Shown in pieces: positions 12,040-23,879 of a stretch of DNA of 64,000 nucleotides. The notes below the pieces were generated by a model that had not been told where the DNA came from, ran no database searches, and was given only the letters and a program-made list of their open reading frames with translations. Position 1 is the first letter of the stretch. Every line of letters starts with the position of its first letter. Location of the stretch: contig CM039193.1 in the NCBI GenBank assembly GCA_008360975.2, positions 5,756,501 through 5,820,500 on the forward strand. The letters run 5' to 3'. The DNA is from Lichenostomus cassidix. Its lineage: Eukaryota > Chordata > Aves > Passeriformes > Meliphagidae. The position numbers and the translations under genes are program-made.

Positions 12040-13260
12040 GCTCGTGGTAAAATGCCATCATTGCTAAATCCTCCACCCTCGTCTTTGAAACTGAATGGTA
12101 ACGGCTTGCAAGTGGCTCTGTGGATTTATCAAGGAGAAACAGACAATTTATTAGTGTCAGCTTAATGGAGCTTCAGCTCACAGAGCTCCATGTGGGAGAA
12201 TTAACGATGGGTCTCGAGTCTGTCTCAGGTTGTCCAGAAGCTCAGCAAATGTTTGATTGTGAATCTGCTGTAAAATAGCTCCAAGCTTCCTGTGCCTCGA
12301 CTAGCAGCCTTGATAGAGAGCAGGCAGATTTTCAGGTAAAAAAATGTCCATTTTGACTCTTTAAATGTTCTCAGGTGGCCCACGGAATGTAAATGTTTTA
12401 CTCTATTTGTAATGCAAAACCTTTTAATTATCTCCAATTCATAAATCCCTAGTTTGGTACTTCACTGCTTGTAAGAAAATGCTCATCTTTTAGTGGGTAG
12501 TAATCAGTGTCAGAGGAAATGGGGAATAGATGGTGTGTTTTAAATGGTGTCAGTTCCAGCAACCAGAATGTATAATTTAAGTCACTTACATTTAATCATC
12601 CTTTAAACACTGAATTCCAGCCTCTGCTGCTTGTCTCCCAGGAAGCTGACAGCTTTTTAATGCCACTATGGCAACACTTGAAAGTTCCTTAAGCTGCTGC
12701 AGGCTGTGATGTGGCTCTTTACCTCCCGCGTTGGTGAACCCATGGCTGATTTTCCAAGCCTGGCTGCAGCTGGGTGCAGGGGTTGGGCTCTGCTTTGCTC
12801 CCCCTCAGCCCCAGTTTTGGAAGTCTGAATTGTTTTACCTTTTTACGGAGCTGTAACATCTGTTGTGAGCACAGCAGCAAATGTAACAGCTGCTCAGGGT
12901 GGGATTATGGATCTGGGCTCTGTGTATGACAGCTAAACATATTCTAGCAATTCAGCAGGTTGGAAAATAAAGCAGATCAAGCTGTGTGCATCGTGCTCTG
13001 GATCTGTGTGCTGGGGATGGAGTCTGGGTTCAGTCCTGGCTTCAGTCTGGGTTCCAGTGCCCAGGAGTGTGAGGCTTTGATTTCCTGCATCTCAGCAGGC
13101 AAATGGGGCAATGTGGGATGCAGCAGGTCCTGATCCTGCCTGGGGAGCAGAGCAGCAGTGCCCTCAGGGCTTGTGGGACCCCAGCAGCGGTGACCATGTG
13201 TGTGGGGCTGGTGACATGCACACAAACCCCTTGCTGTTCACTCCAGTGACAATGTGCATG
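12040..13260. other. Non-coding stretch, no gene recognised
   Basis: The part at about 12,200-12,480 is AT-rich and holds an AATTATCTCC-type stretch. Beyond 12,980 the sequence becomes G-rich and open frames reach 117 codons on the plus strand, without any domain or splice frame that I can defend. Confidence 0.55.
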
Positions 13261-13270
13261 AGTTCTACCA

Positions 13271-13313
13271 GCATACGTGTATGCATGTATAAATACATGT
13301 GCACATGTATAAA
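13271..13313. repeat. Imperfect palindrome of ATGCATGT/ACATGT words
   Basis: gcatgtataaatacatgtgc lies within this span; its arms gcatgtat and atacatgt pair at seven of eight positions. Together with flanking CATACGTGTATGC it could fold into a hairpin or cruciform. It may equally be a decayed CA/TG microsatellite. Confidence 0.5.
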
Positions 13314-13739
13314 GAAGACTTCAGGCATTTTGAAAAAGCAGCAGAGAAGCCCTGTATGTGTCTGGGATCATGTGGGATTCATTCTGGCCTCTGGCTGCCT
13401 CTCCTCTGCCTGCTCCCTCACCCCTGTCCCCACGGGCAGTCTGGCTGTGGATGAAATAATTTAATGCAATTCTTTCTCCCAGCGACTGGTTGATGGCATT
13501 AAGGGAGCAAGTGGAATTTCAACCATAAAAAATACATCTGGGCTGCTGGGGAGTGAGCCCCACAGAAGGGGTGAGGAGCAAAGGCTCTGTGAGCTCAGAT
13601 TGATCACCTTTATTTGTGACTGCCCATCAGATGGCATCAGAGCCGACTGACCATCCACGTGGGCAGTAGGTAGCTCTTGTTGTGCCTAGCGGTCAAACTG
13701 AATAGCCTTAAATTAGAAGCTGCCACTTCTGCTTAGGAT

Positions 13740-14150
13740 AAAACTCGCTTTCCCCTGTATGTATGAAAATGGGAGCGTTTGGAGCCCGCTGAATGCACAC
13801 TGGGTTTGCCAAGGAGCCCATTAGTGCTCGCAGAGGGGCAGCGGGGAGGAACATCTTAATGAGGCAGGGTGAGGAGTTGACATGAGGACACAGAGGACAC
13901 GAGGACACGGAGTGCTCAGGGGACACAGAGAGCTCGGAGCCACCTTCTGCTGCGGGAGGGATGTGGCTGTCCCTGCAGGAGCAGCAAACTCGGGGAGCTG
14001 CTGTCGCCCACAGGAGGAGGAGGTTTCCAAACTGCCTCTCCCAGAGTGTCCTGCAGTGCTGGAGGTGGTTCAGATGTAGATCAGGAGATGATGGAGGAGC
14101 TTTGGTCCTTCCCTGCCTGCAGCCACCGAGTGAATCAGACGCAGAGGAGG
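13740..14150. promoter_or_regulatory. Second CpG cluster
   Basis: About 13 CpG occur in 410 bp, against a local background of a few per kilobase. Open frames are present on both strands (13,708-14,172 minus; 13,961-14,272 plus), as expected of GC-rich DNA with few stops. I see no convincing exon boundary pair. A weak regulatory element is the simplest reading. Confidence 0.3.
13884..13925. repeat. GAGGACAC-type degenerate tandem repeat
   Basis: gaggacacagaggacac is followed by gaggacacgg and, after a short gap, ggggacacagag. The units are 8-10 bp and imperfect, inside the second CpG cluster. Confidence 0.65.
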
Positions 14151-17085
14151 GAAGAGCTGCTGCTGACCTCAATTCCCTGGGGCTCAGGGGTGCCAGGGCA
14201 AGCAGGGCAGGAGAGTGGCAAGTTCAGCCTGAGCTATGGAAAGGATTTTGCTCCCACATGGTGGCCCAGTAGATGGATGGGAGAACAACAAATGGGCATC
14301 AGCCATGATCTGAGTCCAGCAGCCTCAAGGCTTCGCTGGGGCTGTGTCTGCTCAGAGCATGGGCAGAGCTGGCCCCTGTGACTTACACAAAATCCTTATA
14401 AACACACCACACCATGTGTATGGGCTGCCATTAGGTTCCTCTGTGCTGGGAGTCCTTCCAGTGCTACCATGCCATATCTCCCTTTTTACCTCTCCAAAGC
14501 CATCCTGGATGGGGACAGGAGACCCTCTGTGACCTCTCTGGTGCCATGGGAATGACCCATGTCCATCACAGTGTATCTCAGGTTTCTGCCTGGAGGGACA
14601 GATGGAGGTGTGGTGGATAAATCTGGTGGAGGGGTGCAAGGGTAAATTTTTTATTAGTATTTCTTAATTTTAGTAGAGCTTGTCTTCCTGGAGTGGCTCA
14701 GAGTTGGTAGGTGACACCAGGCAATGCTGCATAGGCTTTCAGTGGCAGTTTCATCTCAAAAATTGGGGAATCTGTAGGGTTTGGGGGAGAAGATCTTACA
14801 GTGGAACATGGAGGCTTTTATCTGTGCCTTTACAGCTCTCCAGGTTGCATTTAATTTTTTATTTTATTATTTTAAAGGTAGAGCACTCTTTAGTGACAGG
14901 AAGAAATAAAGGTATAATTGGGAGTTTGCTCTGTTCATGTCACCTTGTTTCATATTGTTGAAGGAATGGTGAAGAGCACATAATTTCCTTGAATTTATTC
15001 ACTGCTCAGAATTACTCACAGCATGAATTTCTGGGGGAAAGAAACCAAGCAAACAACTTAGATGTTCATGTAAGTTGTGAGATAAGCACAAAAATAAAAA
15101 AGAATTTAGCTTATTTAGTGCCTGCTACCCCTGAGATTTAAAGCAACAGTAACTGTTGAAGGATTCTTTGCTCCATGATTTTTCCAGTTTTGTAATGTAA
15201 AGGTTCGTTTTTCTTGTACCCAGGGCAAAAAGATGATCTAAAAGCCTTTTCCTTAATAAAAGTGCATGTTTCTACTTTATCGCATGACTCCAGGAGCTGA
15301 GTTTTTTTAGATAAACCATCAGATATGTGTGAAAATCATCACTGTTGGCAGCACTGAAGTCGTTAAAGACAAGTTCAGTGCTGTATTTGCTCAGAACTGG
15401 GTGCATTGGGACTGGGGAGGTTGCAGCAGCCTGGCGTGCTGAACAGCCTGGCTGTTTGAAAGCTCCTGCTACAAGTGCACACAATCATATTTTGAAGTTT
15501 ATTTTCTGCTGCACTTGATAAAACTTTGCTCACTGCACTGATGGACTTTAAAGGGCAAAATCCCAGAGAAGTGCAAGTAGCTTCTTCAGGGAAACATGGG
15601 TTTTGCTCTGGGCAAGCTGTTGAAGGCTGTAAATAGAGATGTGCTGTGCACCTCTGCTGTTTGGGGTCAGTGTGAATTCCTCATTTTCCTGTCCCCAGTG
15701 ACACAGGACTGTCCAGCTGTGTGTCTTGAGTTGTGCTAAGGTCCCAAAAACAAGGCCTTGTTCAGCAGCAGGCCGAAACCATTCTGGCATGGCTTCTCAG
15801 GCTACTTTGCCTGGTCCTTGTATGGAAAGACCCAGTTTCAACTGAGTATCTTTAAATTTCGTGATTTTGTGGGCTGGACATGGACCTGCTCCATGGGAAA
15901 AGCATGAGGCTGCCAGGTCCCTACCTGTTACCACCAGATCTTCCATCATCAACATCTCTTCCCAGCTGTGCCCTGTGCTGACAGAGAGCCCTGGGAAAGG
16001 TGTTTCTCCTGCTCAGGGCTAATCCTCACCTGCACTGCTCCATCCTCCAGGCCACTCTCCTGTTGCCTTTTCAGGTAGTTTAACCTGTGCTGAATTTCAA
16101 AATAAAGTGAACCAGCCTGATAGCAGAGCTCCAGGAAAGACCTGAAGAAAGAAGAGGGCAGGACCATGCCTGTGTCAGCTGTGCTCATGCTGACAGCTCC
16201 TGTCTGGGTCCCAGCAGCTGGAAACACTGGACTTTTCTGTCCTTTCAGTGCTACTGAGCTGCTTCTACTCCCCCCAAGACTCAGCTCAATTAAAAGGGTA
16301 TATTTACAGGTTGGGAAGACCTGGCGAAATGGCATAATTTACAAGGCAGATATGCTAAAAATGGGTATTTCTGTGGCTGGACATGCACAGCAGCATGCCA
16401 GCTCAGCCCTGGCTGATGTCAGGCACTGCATGGGCACTCAGGGCAGCCTTGGTCTCATCCCAGCCGTCTGGCCAGGTTGGCACTGGTGTCTTGCATAGAC
16501 AGTGCATTTATAAAAAGTTGGCTGGCTTAGGGTTTCCACCTGAGGTGCAACATGGACGTGTTTGGGGATCCTGCTGTGCACTGGGCAGAGCCATCCCTCC
16601 CACTGGGAGCTGTGCAGCCAAGTGTGGGTTTGTGCTGGGCTGAGGATGACAGAAGGAGGCTATATGGAAATTGGATCCCATTCTGATGCACGATTTCTGG
16701 CAACCTTCAACTCCAGGGAAGCAGTAGTGCCTGAATCAAATGTGCATTTCCAGCTGTGGGGAAGCAGCCTGCCTTTCTCATCCTTCTGCCTGTTTTCCTT
16801 TCTGATCTGTAAGGTTTCACATCTCAGCTGCAGCAGCTCTGGTTGTATTGCTGGCACTGTTTGGATATAGAGGAGACTTTTTTTTGACAGTCACTTGGGA
16901 GCTGATCCTTATTTGCCAAAGTTCTGGGTTTACAGTGATGCAAGCAACGTGATACTATTTAGCAGCTATAATAGAGGTCAAGGTCCTGTTGTCTTAGGTA
17001 TTGTAAAAACGCCTTGTAAAAGGCTGCACATTATCCAAATGGGCTACAGGGAAGGCGAGCAAAAGAAGGAATAAACCAGAATAAA
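14151..17085. other. Non-coding stretch, no gene recognised
   Basis: 14.2-14.65 kb is GC-rich with short frames. 14.65-15.3 kb is AT-rich. 15.9-16.4 kb carries two opposed frames of 128 and 110 codons over the same bases. At 16,975-16,986, aggtcaaggtcc contains an SF-1/ERR-type extended half-site. Confidence 0.55.
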
Positions 17086-17090
17086 CCAGA
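17071..17090. repeat. Two-copy 10-bp tandem repeat
   Basis: ataaaccaga is repeated twice exactly, directly upstream of a SINE-like fragment. Confidence 0.85.
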
Positions 17091-17094
17091 CCCT

Positions 17095-17195
17095 CACAGC
17101 TGCTCCTTACAGCTGGGACACTGAGGCACAACCAAACATGCAGGTGTGTTTTGTCAGCACCTGAAATAGGACCCAGATCTCCTGTGTTTTGCCCC
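17095..17195 (-). mobile_element. MIR/CORE-SINE-like fragment
   Basis: On the plus strand ttacagctgggacactg followed by aggcaca matches the reverse complement of the MIR segment that ends in a TTACAGATGAGG..ACTGAGGCACA pattern, with about 14 of 15 identities over the last part. About 45 bp on, ggacccagatctcctg resembles the reverse complement of the tRNA-derived part (..GAACCCAGGTCTCCTG..). Both pieces are in the expected order and spacing for a minus-strand insertion. MIRs are ancient amniote SINEs and survive in birds as short, decayed copies. Confidence 0.45.
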
Positions 17196-17199
17196 AAAA

Positions 17200-18045
17200 A
17201 GACTTTTTGTTCATATGGGTTGATTCAGAGTCAGATTTTAAAACAAGCTAAGGCTGCATCCACTTTACTCACTGCCTTATCCCCTTTTGAGTTGAAATGC
17301 TTTGAAACAGATCCAGGATAAAGCTCATCCACTGCTGGGACATCTCTAATCTACTTTCAGGGAAGCTTTTATATTTTTTTCCCCCTGAAACCTGTCCAGG
17401 GAGGGACTGGGAGCATGCTCAGTGTCCCAGGTATGAAGCAGAGGTGTGCCTGCAGTCACACCCTCTGCCAGCAGCTCATCTGCCTCTGCCTGGGGATCCC
17501 AAAACTGAGGAGGGAGCTGCAGAAGGCAGAAGGTAAGCAATGCTGAGCACCCTCAGCAAGGTAAGGAATAACTGAAGGTAATAACCAAACCCCAGGCAGG
17601 TTTTTTCTTCTCCCTAAGACACAAGGAAGAGGCTTGAGTGAGTCTGGAAGGAGTTTCCAAAGGTGCATCCCCCAGGTGGCTGCTGCAGCTCTTTGTTCTC
17701 TCCTTCTCCCCATCCTTCAGAGCCATTCTGAGAGCTGGGGTGATTGGGTTTCTCTCTGCTGAAGTTCTCTGTGCTGTCAGGACAGAGCTTGGCCCATGTC
17801 TGTACACTCAGTGCCACTGTCAGCTTTGGCTCCTGCTTAGATTTTTGGAAATTAGGTTTACAAGCTGCAAGTTTCATGCAAAAAAGCTGTTGGTTGATTT
17901 TTTTTTTTCCTTTAAAAAAAATCCTTCTCAATTTCTTGCTTCTCTGAAAACAGTAAAATTCTTGCCCTGGCTGTTGTTAGGTGGCTGCCAGAAAAGGCAG
18001 TGCTCTGATCCTGTCCCTGTATAGCTAAGAAGTTCTGTGTGTTCT
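17200..18045. other. Non-coding stretch, no gene recognised
   Basis: Several GTAAG/GTAAT donor-like words follow closely between 17,532 and 17,582. One 74-bp segment (17,459-17,532) is open in one frame between a cag acceptor-like site and gtaag, but its acceptor tract is weak and I do not call an exon. Opposed frames of 128 and 105 codons overlap at 17.6-18.0 kb. Confidence 0.5.
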
Positions 18046-18049
18046 TTGC

Positions 18050-18680
18050 TGCATTGAAAGCCTAAATATTTATGTTACAGTTCTGGTTCCTTGCCATGAT
18101 CTTTACTTATAGATCATTGTGGTTATAGTTCCTAAATGATTTGAGCTCTAATAAATAGTTTATTCTGTTTCATATCAACAAGCCAAAATAATAATTGATC
18201 TTTCAGGATATAAACTCCTTTTATTACTTGAGGTATTGTTTGCTTTCACTGTAAAGTTGTTTACAAGTAATTGTTTTTATGCAATATATTGTTCACTTGT
18301 GTATTCTGAAATAACAATAAAACATTATTGTGCTCCTGATTTCCCTTTGAAAAGGCAAAGTAACCCTCCAAGCATGGTTGCTTTCCGTGCTGTAATGGTT
18401 CTGTGCTCTTTACCATTGTGTTCCTTAAATAAAAAGCACAAGATGATCCTGCCTTACAGAAGCACAACAATTGTTTCTGTAAACACTGTGTGCTGTGGTA
18501 TCTGTAGTAAGTAACTAGTTTCTTGTTTATTATTTTATCTCCTTAATGAGAAATCAAGTTGCTGATACTTCCTTGTTTTTTGGAACTAATTGTACCATGA
18601 TTTAACAAAGCACTTAACGTAATTGGGAGCCATTAACTTCTGATACAATGAGATGTACGTGGAGGAAGTTTGTGTCTGCA
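18050..18680. other. Candidate conserved non-coding element (18.1-18.7 kb)
   Basis: Markedly AT-rich sequence with many TAAT cores and little simple repetition, for example aataataattgatc, acaagtaattg, gaactaattgtacc and acttaacgtaattgggagcc. A block of this type next to ordinary sequence often proves conserved among birds or amniotes. No coding frame or RNA fold is evident. Confidence 0.3.
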
Positions 18681-19086
18681 GGGCTCTCATGGCACAGATC
18701 ATGCCAGCAGGGATTGCTCTGGGTATGAATTCCCAAATCCAAACCCTCCTGTTGCTTGGTGCAGCTGATGTGGCCAAAGCTTACTCCCAGGTGTGCTGCT
18801 CAGTTGGACAGGCATCCCCAGCCTAGAAATACTGACTGCTGCCACTTGCTGCTGTGCCCTGTGTCCTTTTCAGCAGCACCTTTGTCACGGTCTGTGGGTG
18901 ACAAAACCACCCAGGGAGGGCACAGCCTGGCTGCTCTGTGATGATCCCTGGGTACTGCTGCACTGCTGGCAGCTCTCCTGAGTTCCTGTGCTTGTCTGAT
19001 GGAGGGAGAGCCAGCACAGCTCAGGGCAAGCTTTGGGTTGTCTCATCATCCATCCTAATTAAGTACTTTATAAGGCAGAACTTTCC

Positions 19087-19103
19087 TTTTTTTTTTTTTT
19101 TTT
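19087..19103. repeat. Poly-T run (T17)
   Basis: Seventeen uninterrupted T, followed by a pyrimidine-rich tract ctctttctgc. Confidence 0.9.
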
Positions 19104-22043
19104 CTCTTTCTGCTTTGCTGTCTTGAAGTAATGCTGCTGGAGCCCAGAGGCTTTACATTCTCCCTGTAGAATCTTCCAACAGCAAAGCTGAAGGGACATG
19201 TCCCTCCTGTATAACGCTCTCAGATCACTCGCAGAAAAAAGAGATTCCAACCCTCCCTGCTATGTTTTGCACGCCACAGTGGAGGTTTCAAGCCTGGAAG
19301 GTGGGCTGCCCAGCTCCTGTCTTCCAGAGAGAGCCTTGGAGAGGAAAAAGCTTCTGTCTCTTGCTGCTTCCTATCTCCTGAGGCATTATCCATCCACGGA
19401 ACTGCTTCTCTGTGAATGAGTTGAATGGTGAAACAAAGCCTGGCAATAAGTGGCCTTCCAAAACTGTGCATTTCCAGTCTTCTGATCTCACTGCCTTTTG
19501 TCTCTGGGCTGCTCTGACCTATTCATGTCAAGAGAGCAAAGAATCTGTGAGACTCTGATAAATTTGTACAGCCTCTGCATAGTACAGGAGAAGGTTTAAT
19601 TTGATCTGACATTTACTAATCTGCCAAGACTTTCAGTGATTTGTTTTCCTACCAAGTTGAGTGTCATATCCCATAGAGAAATGGGTAAACATATTGCATT
19701 GGTAACAACAGCAAGTGTATGAAGCCAAGAATTTGTATTTATGCACTCAAAAATTCCTTTCTGCTTGCTTTTTATAGGGATTTATTCCTCCTGTTAATTG
19801 TCAGGTTGTTAATTTCATTCACCTGGTAAAGTGTTGGCAGAGTCTTAGCTGTGAAATATGTGAAGCTTTTTGTTTGGTTTAGTCTTGCATTGCATTCATG
19901 TTTTCCTAAGTCTGTCGCCTTAACACACTGGTTGTAAAAGTGATTCCAAATATCAGATCGTTTTTCTATCCACACATGTGACTGGTCTGACAGCAGCTTG
20001 TGTAGTGTACAGATATTCTTGAATTTATGTCCTTAAATGGCTCTCACACTGTGGTGGGAAAATCCTTGATTATTTATGTGTTTCTAACCCTTTGAGATTA
20101 AATTATTGAAACAGGGAATTCTCCACTGCATTTTTTTCAGTGTTTTGTTGGATGGTGTTTGTTTTTTCCCTTTCAACTTTTTAAAAATTTCTTCTACTTA
20201 TTTTACATATTTTAGGCTACCCTAAGTAGGTAACAGTAAAAAAAAAAATCATGTTTAGATCTGGAATCTGTATTCAATGAAGTCATACTAGGAGCTTATT
20301 TGAACCCCTGGATTAGAAAAAAAATAACTTCACAGTAGTAATTGTTGTATCTGAAGCCCAGAGGATGGTTATCCCTTTTTTGTAGATACTGTTCCCTTAA
20401 TAAAATCCATAGTGATGGCATAAATGTGGCATGGGGAAGTTTATGTATGAGAAAAATGAGTTGCCCTTTTAAGAAAAAAATCCCAAACCAACCAAGAACA
20501 CACACCTTGTCCTTACACTGTTAATTTTGATTTCAAGCCTGAACAATGTATTACCTGCCACAAAGTAAGGCGTAGTGATAGATGTGACCATAAAGATTCC
20601 TGTGCCTGGGGCCCTGAAGGGGCTAATTTGGATTATCCCATCAGTTTAGGTTTGTTTGCTCACTGTGAGAAGTCTGTTTTGAAGCTGAGATGTTGGATTA
20701 ACAAACCTTCACCAAGGTCTCTGCTGTCACTGCACCACTGGCATTGCTGCTCCTTCCAAGCAAAACCCAAATCAGTGTGACCTTATGTTATATAAGCTTT
20801 TGTTGCCCAATTTCCATATCTGTTTCCTTCCTTGCAAGCCCTGCAGCTCCTTCCTGGATGAAGCATAGTGGGGACTGTGTTCCCAGCTGGGAATGAGATG
20901 ATGGTGCCTGCAAGGACTTCTTAAGCCCCACTGGGAGAAGGAGGAACAGCCTTGTGCCACTCTGCTGTCATGACTCCACTCAGGTCCCCTTTAAGTGGGG
21001 AAGGGGCTCCAGCCAGCTCTGGGGTCTTGAGGAAAGTCATCAATGTCCTTGTTTTATTTCCTCAGCTTGTATTTCATTAACCTTTTCCTCTGCTTGCTCA
21101 CTGCAGACTGATTTCTGATGAGCACTGAGTGAGCTCAGCATTTCTGACCTCCTGCACCCCCTGGGCACACAGTCACTGCACTCCACCTCTCCAGGGGATC
21201 TGGTGCTGCTGGAAAAGGTGGCTGAGCTCCTCAGCATCCTCCTCCTCACCTGTTGCAGCATCCCTGCCCAGGGCCAGGGAGGAACTCCTGCTCTGAAGCA
21301 CTGGGCAATGATTTCCAGCCTGGTGTCCCAACAGCAATCGGGAAGGCGATCGTTCTATCTGGAATTAGTAAAACGTTAATTGGCTGCCAGTAAACCTGAG
21401 TCAGGCACAGCTGCCCATGTGTTGGGTTTGGTTTGGTTTAACAACTGCTCAGGATAAAATCTGTTGACAGCTTAAAGCTGTGTAGTGCCTTTTTAATTTC
21501 TTTTTTCCATATTCTCACCGTGAGTAAGTTGGCAGAAGGTCTGGGATGTTCACCAGCCATACTAGTCAGGTCTTGGTATCAGCATTTTAACTGCACACTT
21601 GGCATTTTACAGTTGCAATGCCTTTGTGTTAAGCAATTTTTTCGATAATAATCAGAGGGATTCTGGGTTGAGAGATGGATTTATGATGCCTGGATTCTTT
21701 CTTAGGGTTTAAAAATAATACCAGGTTTTGAAGACAAAGAGTTTTTTAAGAAAGGCAGCTTGATTTTTAGATGGACTAACCTGACATTCATATCTATAAA
21801 TCTGTAGGGAAGCTCTGAGCTGACTCTGGACAGAAGCTGTTCTTTCTTCATTAGGATTTTTGCTACATATAAGTCATACCTTAAAAAAGGTACTGCTGCT
21901 CTTTAGTCTTAGCATCCCTGAAACACACTGCTCCCCTGAACTTCTCTTATTTTGTGGGGCTGTGGCACACACAGAGTGCAGTCAGCAGCAGAGAACTGAT
22001 TAGCACAGTAAAGACTCTCTTCCCTCCTTTTTCTCTTCATCTC

Positions 22044-22065
22044 TTTTTTTTTTTTTTTTTTTTTT
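22044..22065. repeat. Poly-T run (T22)
   Basis: The longest homopolymer in the window, preceded by a pyrimidine-rich stretch (tccctcctttttctcttcat). It could be the reverse-strand tail of an old retrotransposed copy, but no body is recognisable beside it. Confidence 0.9.
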
Positions 22066-22649
22066 AATGACCTGGTCAGTGCACTAAAGAGTTTGATTCT
22101 GAAAGCTTTAAAAATGCTGGTTCAGGCCCAACTACTTTTATAGGCCAAGGTTAAGTATGATGTAGGTTTTAAATGTGTCAGAAGAAGCTTATATATGCAT
22201 AGCTTGCTTTTTGTCTTCAAATATTTGACATATGCAGAAAAAAAGAAGTTGTAACTCTTTGCTCACTGAGATGCTTTTAAAAGAACCTAAAAAAGAGAGA
22301 TTCTCTCGTTGCTTTTGCCTCGCTAAATGTAACCTCATTAGTTCAACTTGATATTCATCATTAGACAGTAAGGTTGGCAAAATTCATCCCTGGGCAGGAT
22401 GGACCTGGGCAATTAAGGGCAAAGTGGAGCTGTTTAAATGGCCTTTGGAGAAGACCTGCAAAGCAGGAGTTTTTCCACATGAAATATGATCTTGTTATCC
22501 TGACCAGGAGGCTGTTTAAAAGGCCAAGAGCATCACAGGGGTCTTAGTTCTCATGCTCAGAGTTCATTGTCCAGGGATTTAGCATCTTTGTTAAATGTTT
22601 GCTGAGCAAAGGTGATTTTTAATGCTGTATATTAAAATAGTCTTCTTTC

Positions 22650-22755
22650 ACTGCCAACTGGTGAGTGATCTGGGACATGTTACTGTCTCTTATTATGGAA
22701 AGTCTCTTTAAACATCTCTTCCTCATCTTTTCTGTACAGTAGTACCTTCCTTTGT
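22650..22755 (+). mobile_element. MIR/CORE-SINE-like fragment
   Basis: The order ctgccaactggtgagtgatc, tgggacatgttact, cctcatcttttctgtacagt, agtacc follows the MIR pattern (..CTGCCACTTACTAGCTGTGTGACCTTGGGCAAGTTACT..CCTCATCTGTA..AGTACC..). Identity is moderate and there are small gaps. The reading depends on collinear matches and not on one long block. Ancient MIR-derived pieces of this size are expected in bird genomes. Confidence 0.4.
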
Positions 22756-22759
22756 GTTC

Positions 22760-23480
22760 TTTTTGTTCAAGCAATTGGGAGATTATGTTCCTATTAGTCC
22801 ACTCTTCAGTAGCTACAGATTAAAAAAGGCCATTTTATTAAAGCTCTGTTGTAATTTTGCAAGTAATACGTTGTCAGGAAATAGAATACACTTTTTTTTT
22901 TTACCAGAGTGGATAATTAAGCACTGAAGCAATTTATCAAAGGTTACCCAGTGGGTTCCCTGTCAGGGTAGGCGTTAAGTCAAGGATTGATGTATAGGGA
23001 AATGCTCTAGTTAAAGCAGAAGCCAGGGAGGAATTGATTGATATGATGTGGCCTGTGTTACATGGGGAGATGGGAATAGATCATCTGGGGATCCCTCGAG
23101 GCTATAAATCCATAGGAATCTGCTACCTATAAATACTGACAGGGGATTAGATCTGGATGTGTAAAACACCTTTAATTTCTCTGAGTGACGGCGGTGCTGC
23201 ATTGAGGCATTGTCCTGCTCCCAGCAGTGTCACCTTGTGAATTAGTGGGGTGATTTAATGAGCACTCCTGGGCTGCTGCCTCTGTGCTCACCAGAGTGAA
23301 CCTGGCTGAACTGGGGAGAGGGGAGATCAGCTGTCCAGAGACCACAGTGTCACTGCAGAAGAGATTTCACAGTAACATCTGCCCTCCTCCACTGTTGGCA
23401 AAAATCTCCTCCAAACTGAAATCATGAAGACCTGTTTGTTTTATGATTTTTTTCTTAAGGAAAAGAGTCATTGTTGAGGA
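22760..23480. other. Non-coding stretch, no gene recognised
   Basis: AT-rich, with a TTTTTTTTTT run near 22,893 and a GC-richer part from 23,200. Nothing coding or repeat-derived is recognised. Confidence 0.6.
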
Positions 23481-23485
23481 ATTTT

Positions 23486-23492
23486 ACATACA

Positions 23493-23545
<53 letters not shown>

Positions 23546-23553
23546 GTATATGT
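23486..23553. repeat. Long (AT)n/(TA)n microsatellite
   Basis: About 68 bp of alternating AT with occasional C or G: TA repeats are broken by acat on the left and tgta on the right. The tract is self-complementary, so it can extrude a cruciform. Such arrays are typically polymorphic between individuals. Confidence 0.95.
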
Positions 23554-23694
23554 AGCGACTAAATGGATTTTTTTTTCTATGTGCCTTCTTTTCAGTTGAA
23601 TGCATTTATTTCCTCACTTTCCTTAATACAAAAAAACTTGGAGGCTTTCAGGTTTTAATAACCCCTGGCTTTGAATTCCATCCAGTTGTGCTTG

Positions 23695-23745
23695 TAAAAT
23701 GAATCCCCCATTTTACAGCTGAGTAACTTTGGGAAGTGTTAGAAA
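23695..23745 (-). mobile_element. MIR/CORE-SINE-like fragment
   Basis: gaatcccccattttacagct followed by gagtaactttggg resembles the reverse complement of the MIR segment ..TATCCCCATTTTACAGATG AGGAAACTGAGG... The match is about 30-40 bp and imperfect. The flanks do not extend it clearly, so it is a weaker call than the other two. Confidence 0.3.
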
Positions 23746-23879
23746 CCTGCAACCCGATTAGCCATTCAGCATCAGGATACTCCACATGTTTTGTAGGATT
23801 ACTGGGAGTGTGCTTGAGAAAATGTTTTTCTATTTGTGCCTCTCTGCGAGCCATTGGATTCACACTTATGGTTATATTT

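Larger units (their letters stand above)
18690..22640. other. Non-coding stretch, no gene recognised
   Basis: Poly-T runs lie at 19,087 and 22,044. The minus frame at 21,040-21,261 (73 codons, charged C-terminus, AATAAA just beyond it) looks mildly protein-like, but it is short and has no family match. The 19.55-20.6 kb part is AT-rich and featureless. Confidence 0.55.

Noticed and set aside
17459..17532. 74-bp mini-exon between cag and gtaag
   Set aside because: The acceptor lacks a real pyrimidine tract, and several competing donor words follow within 50 bp.
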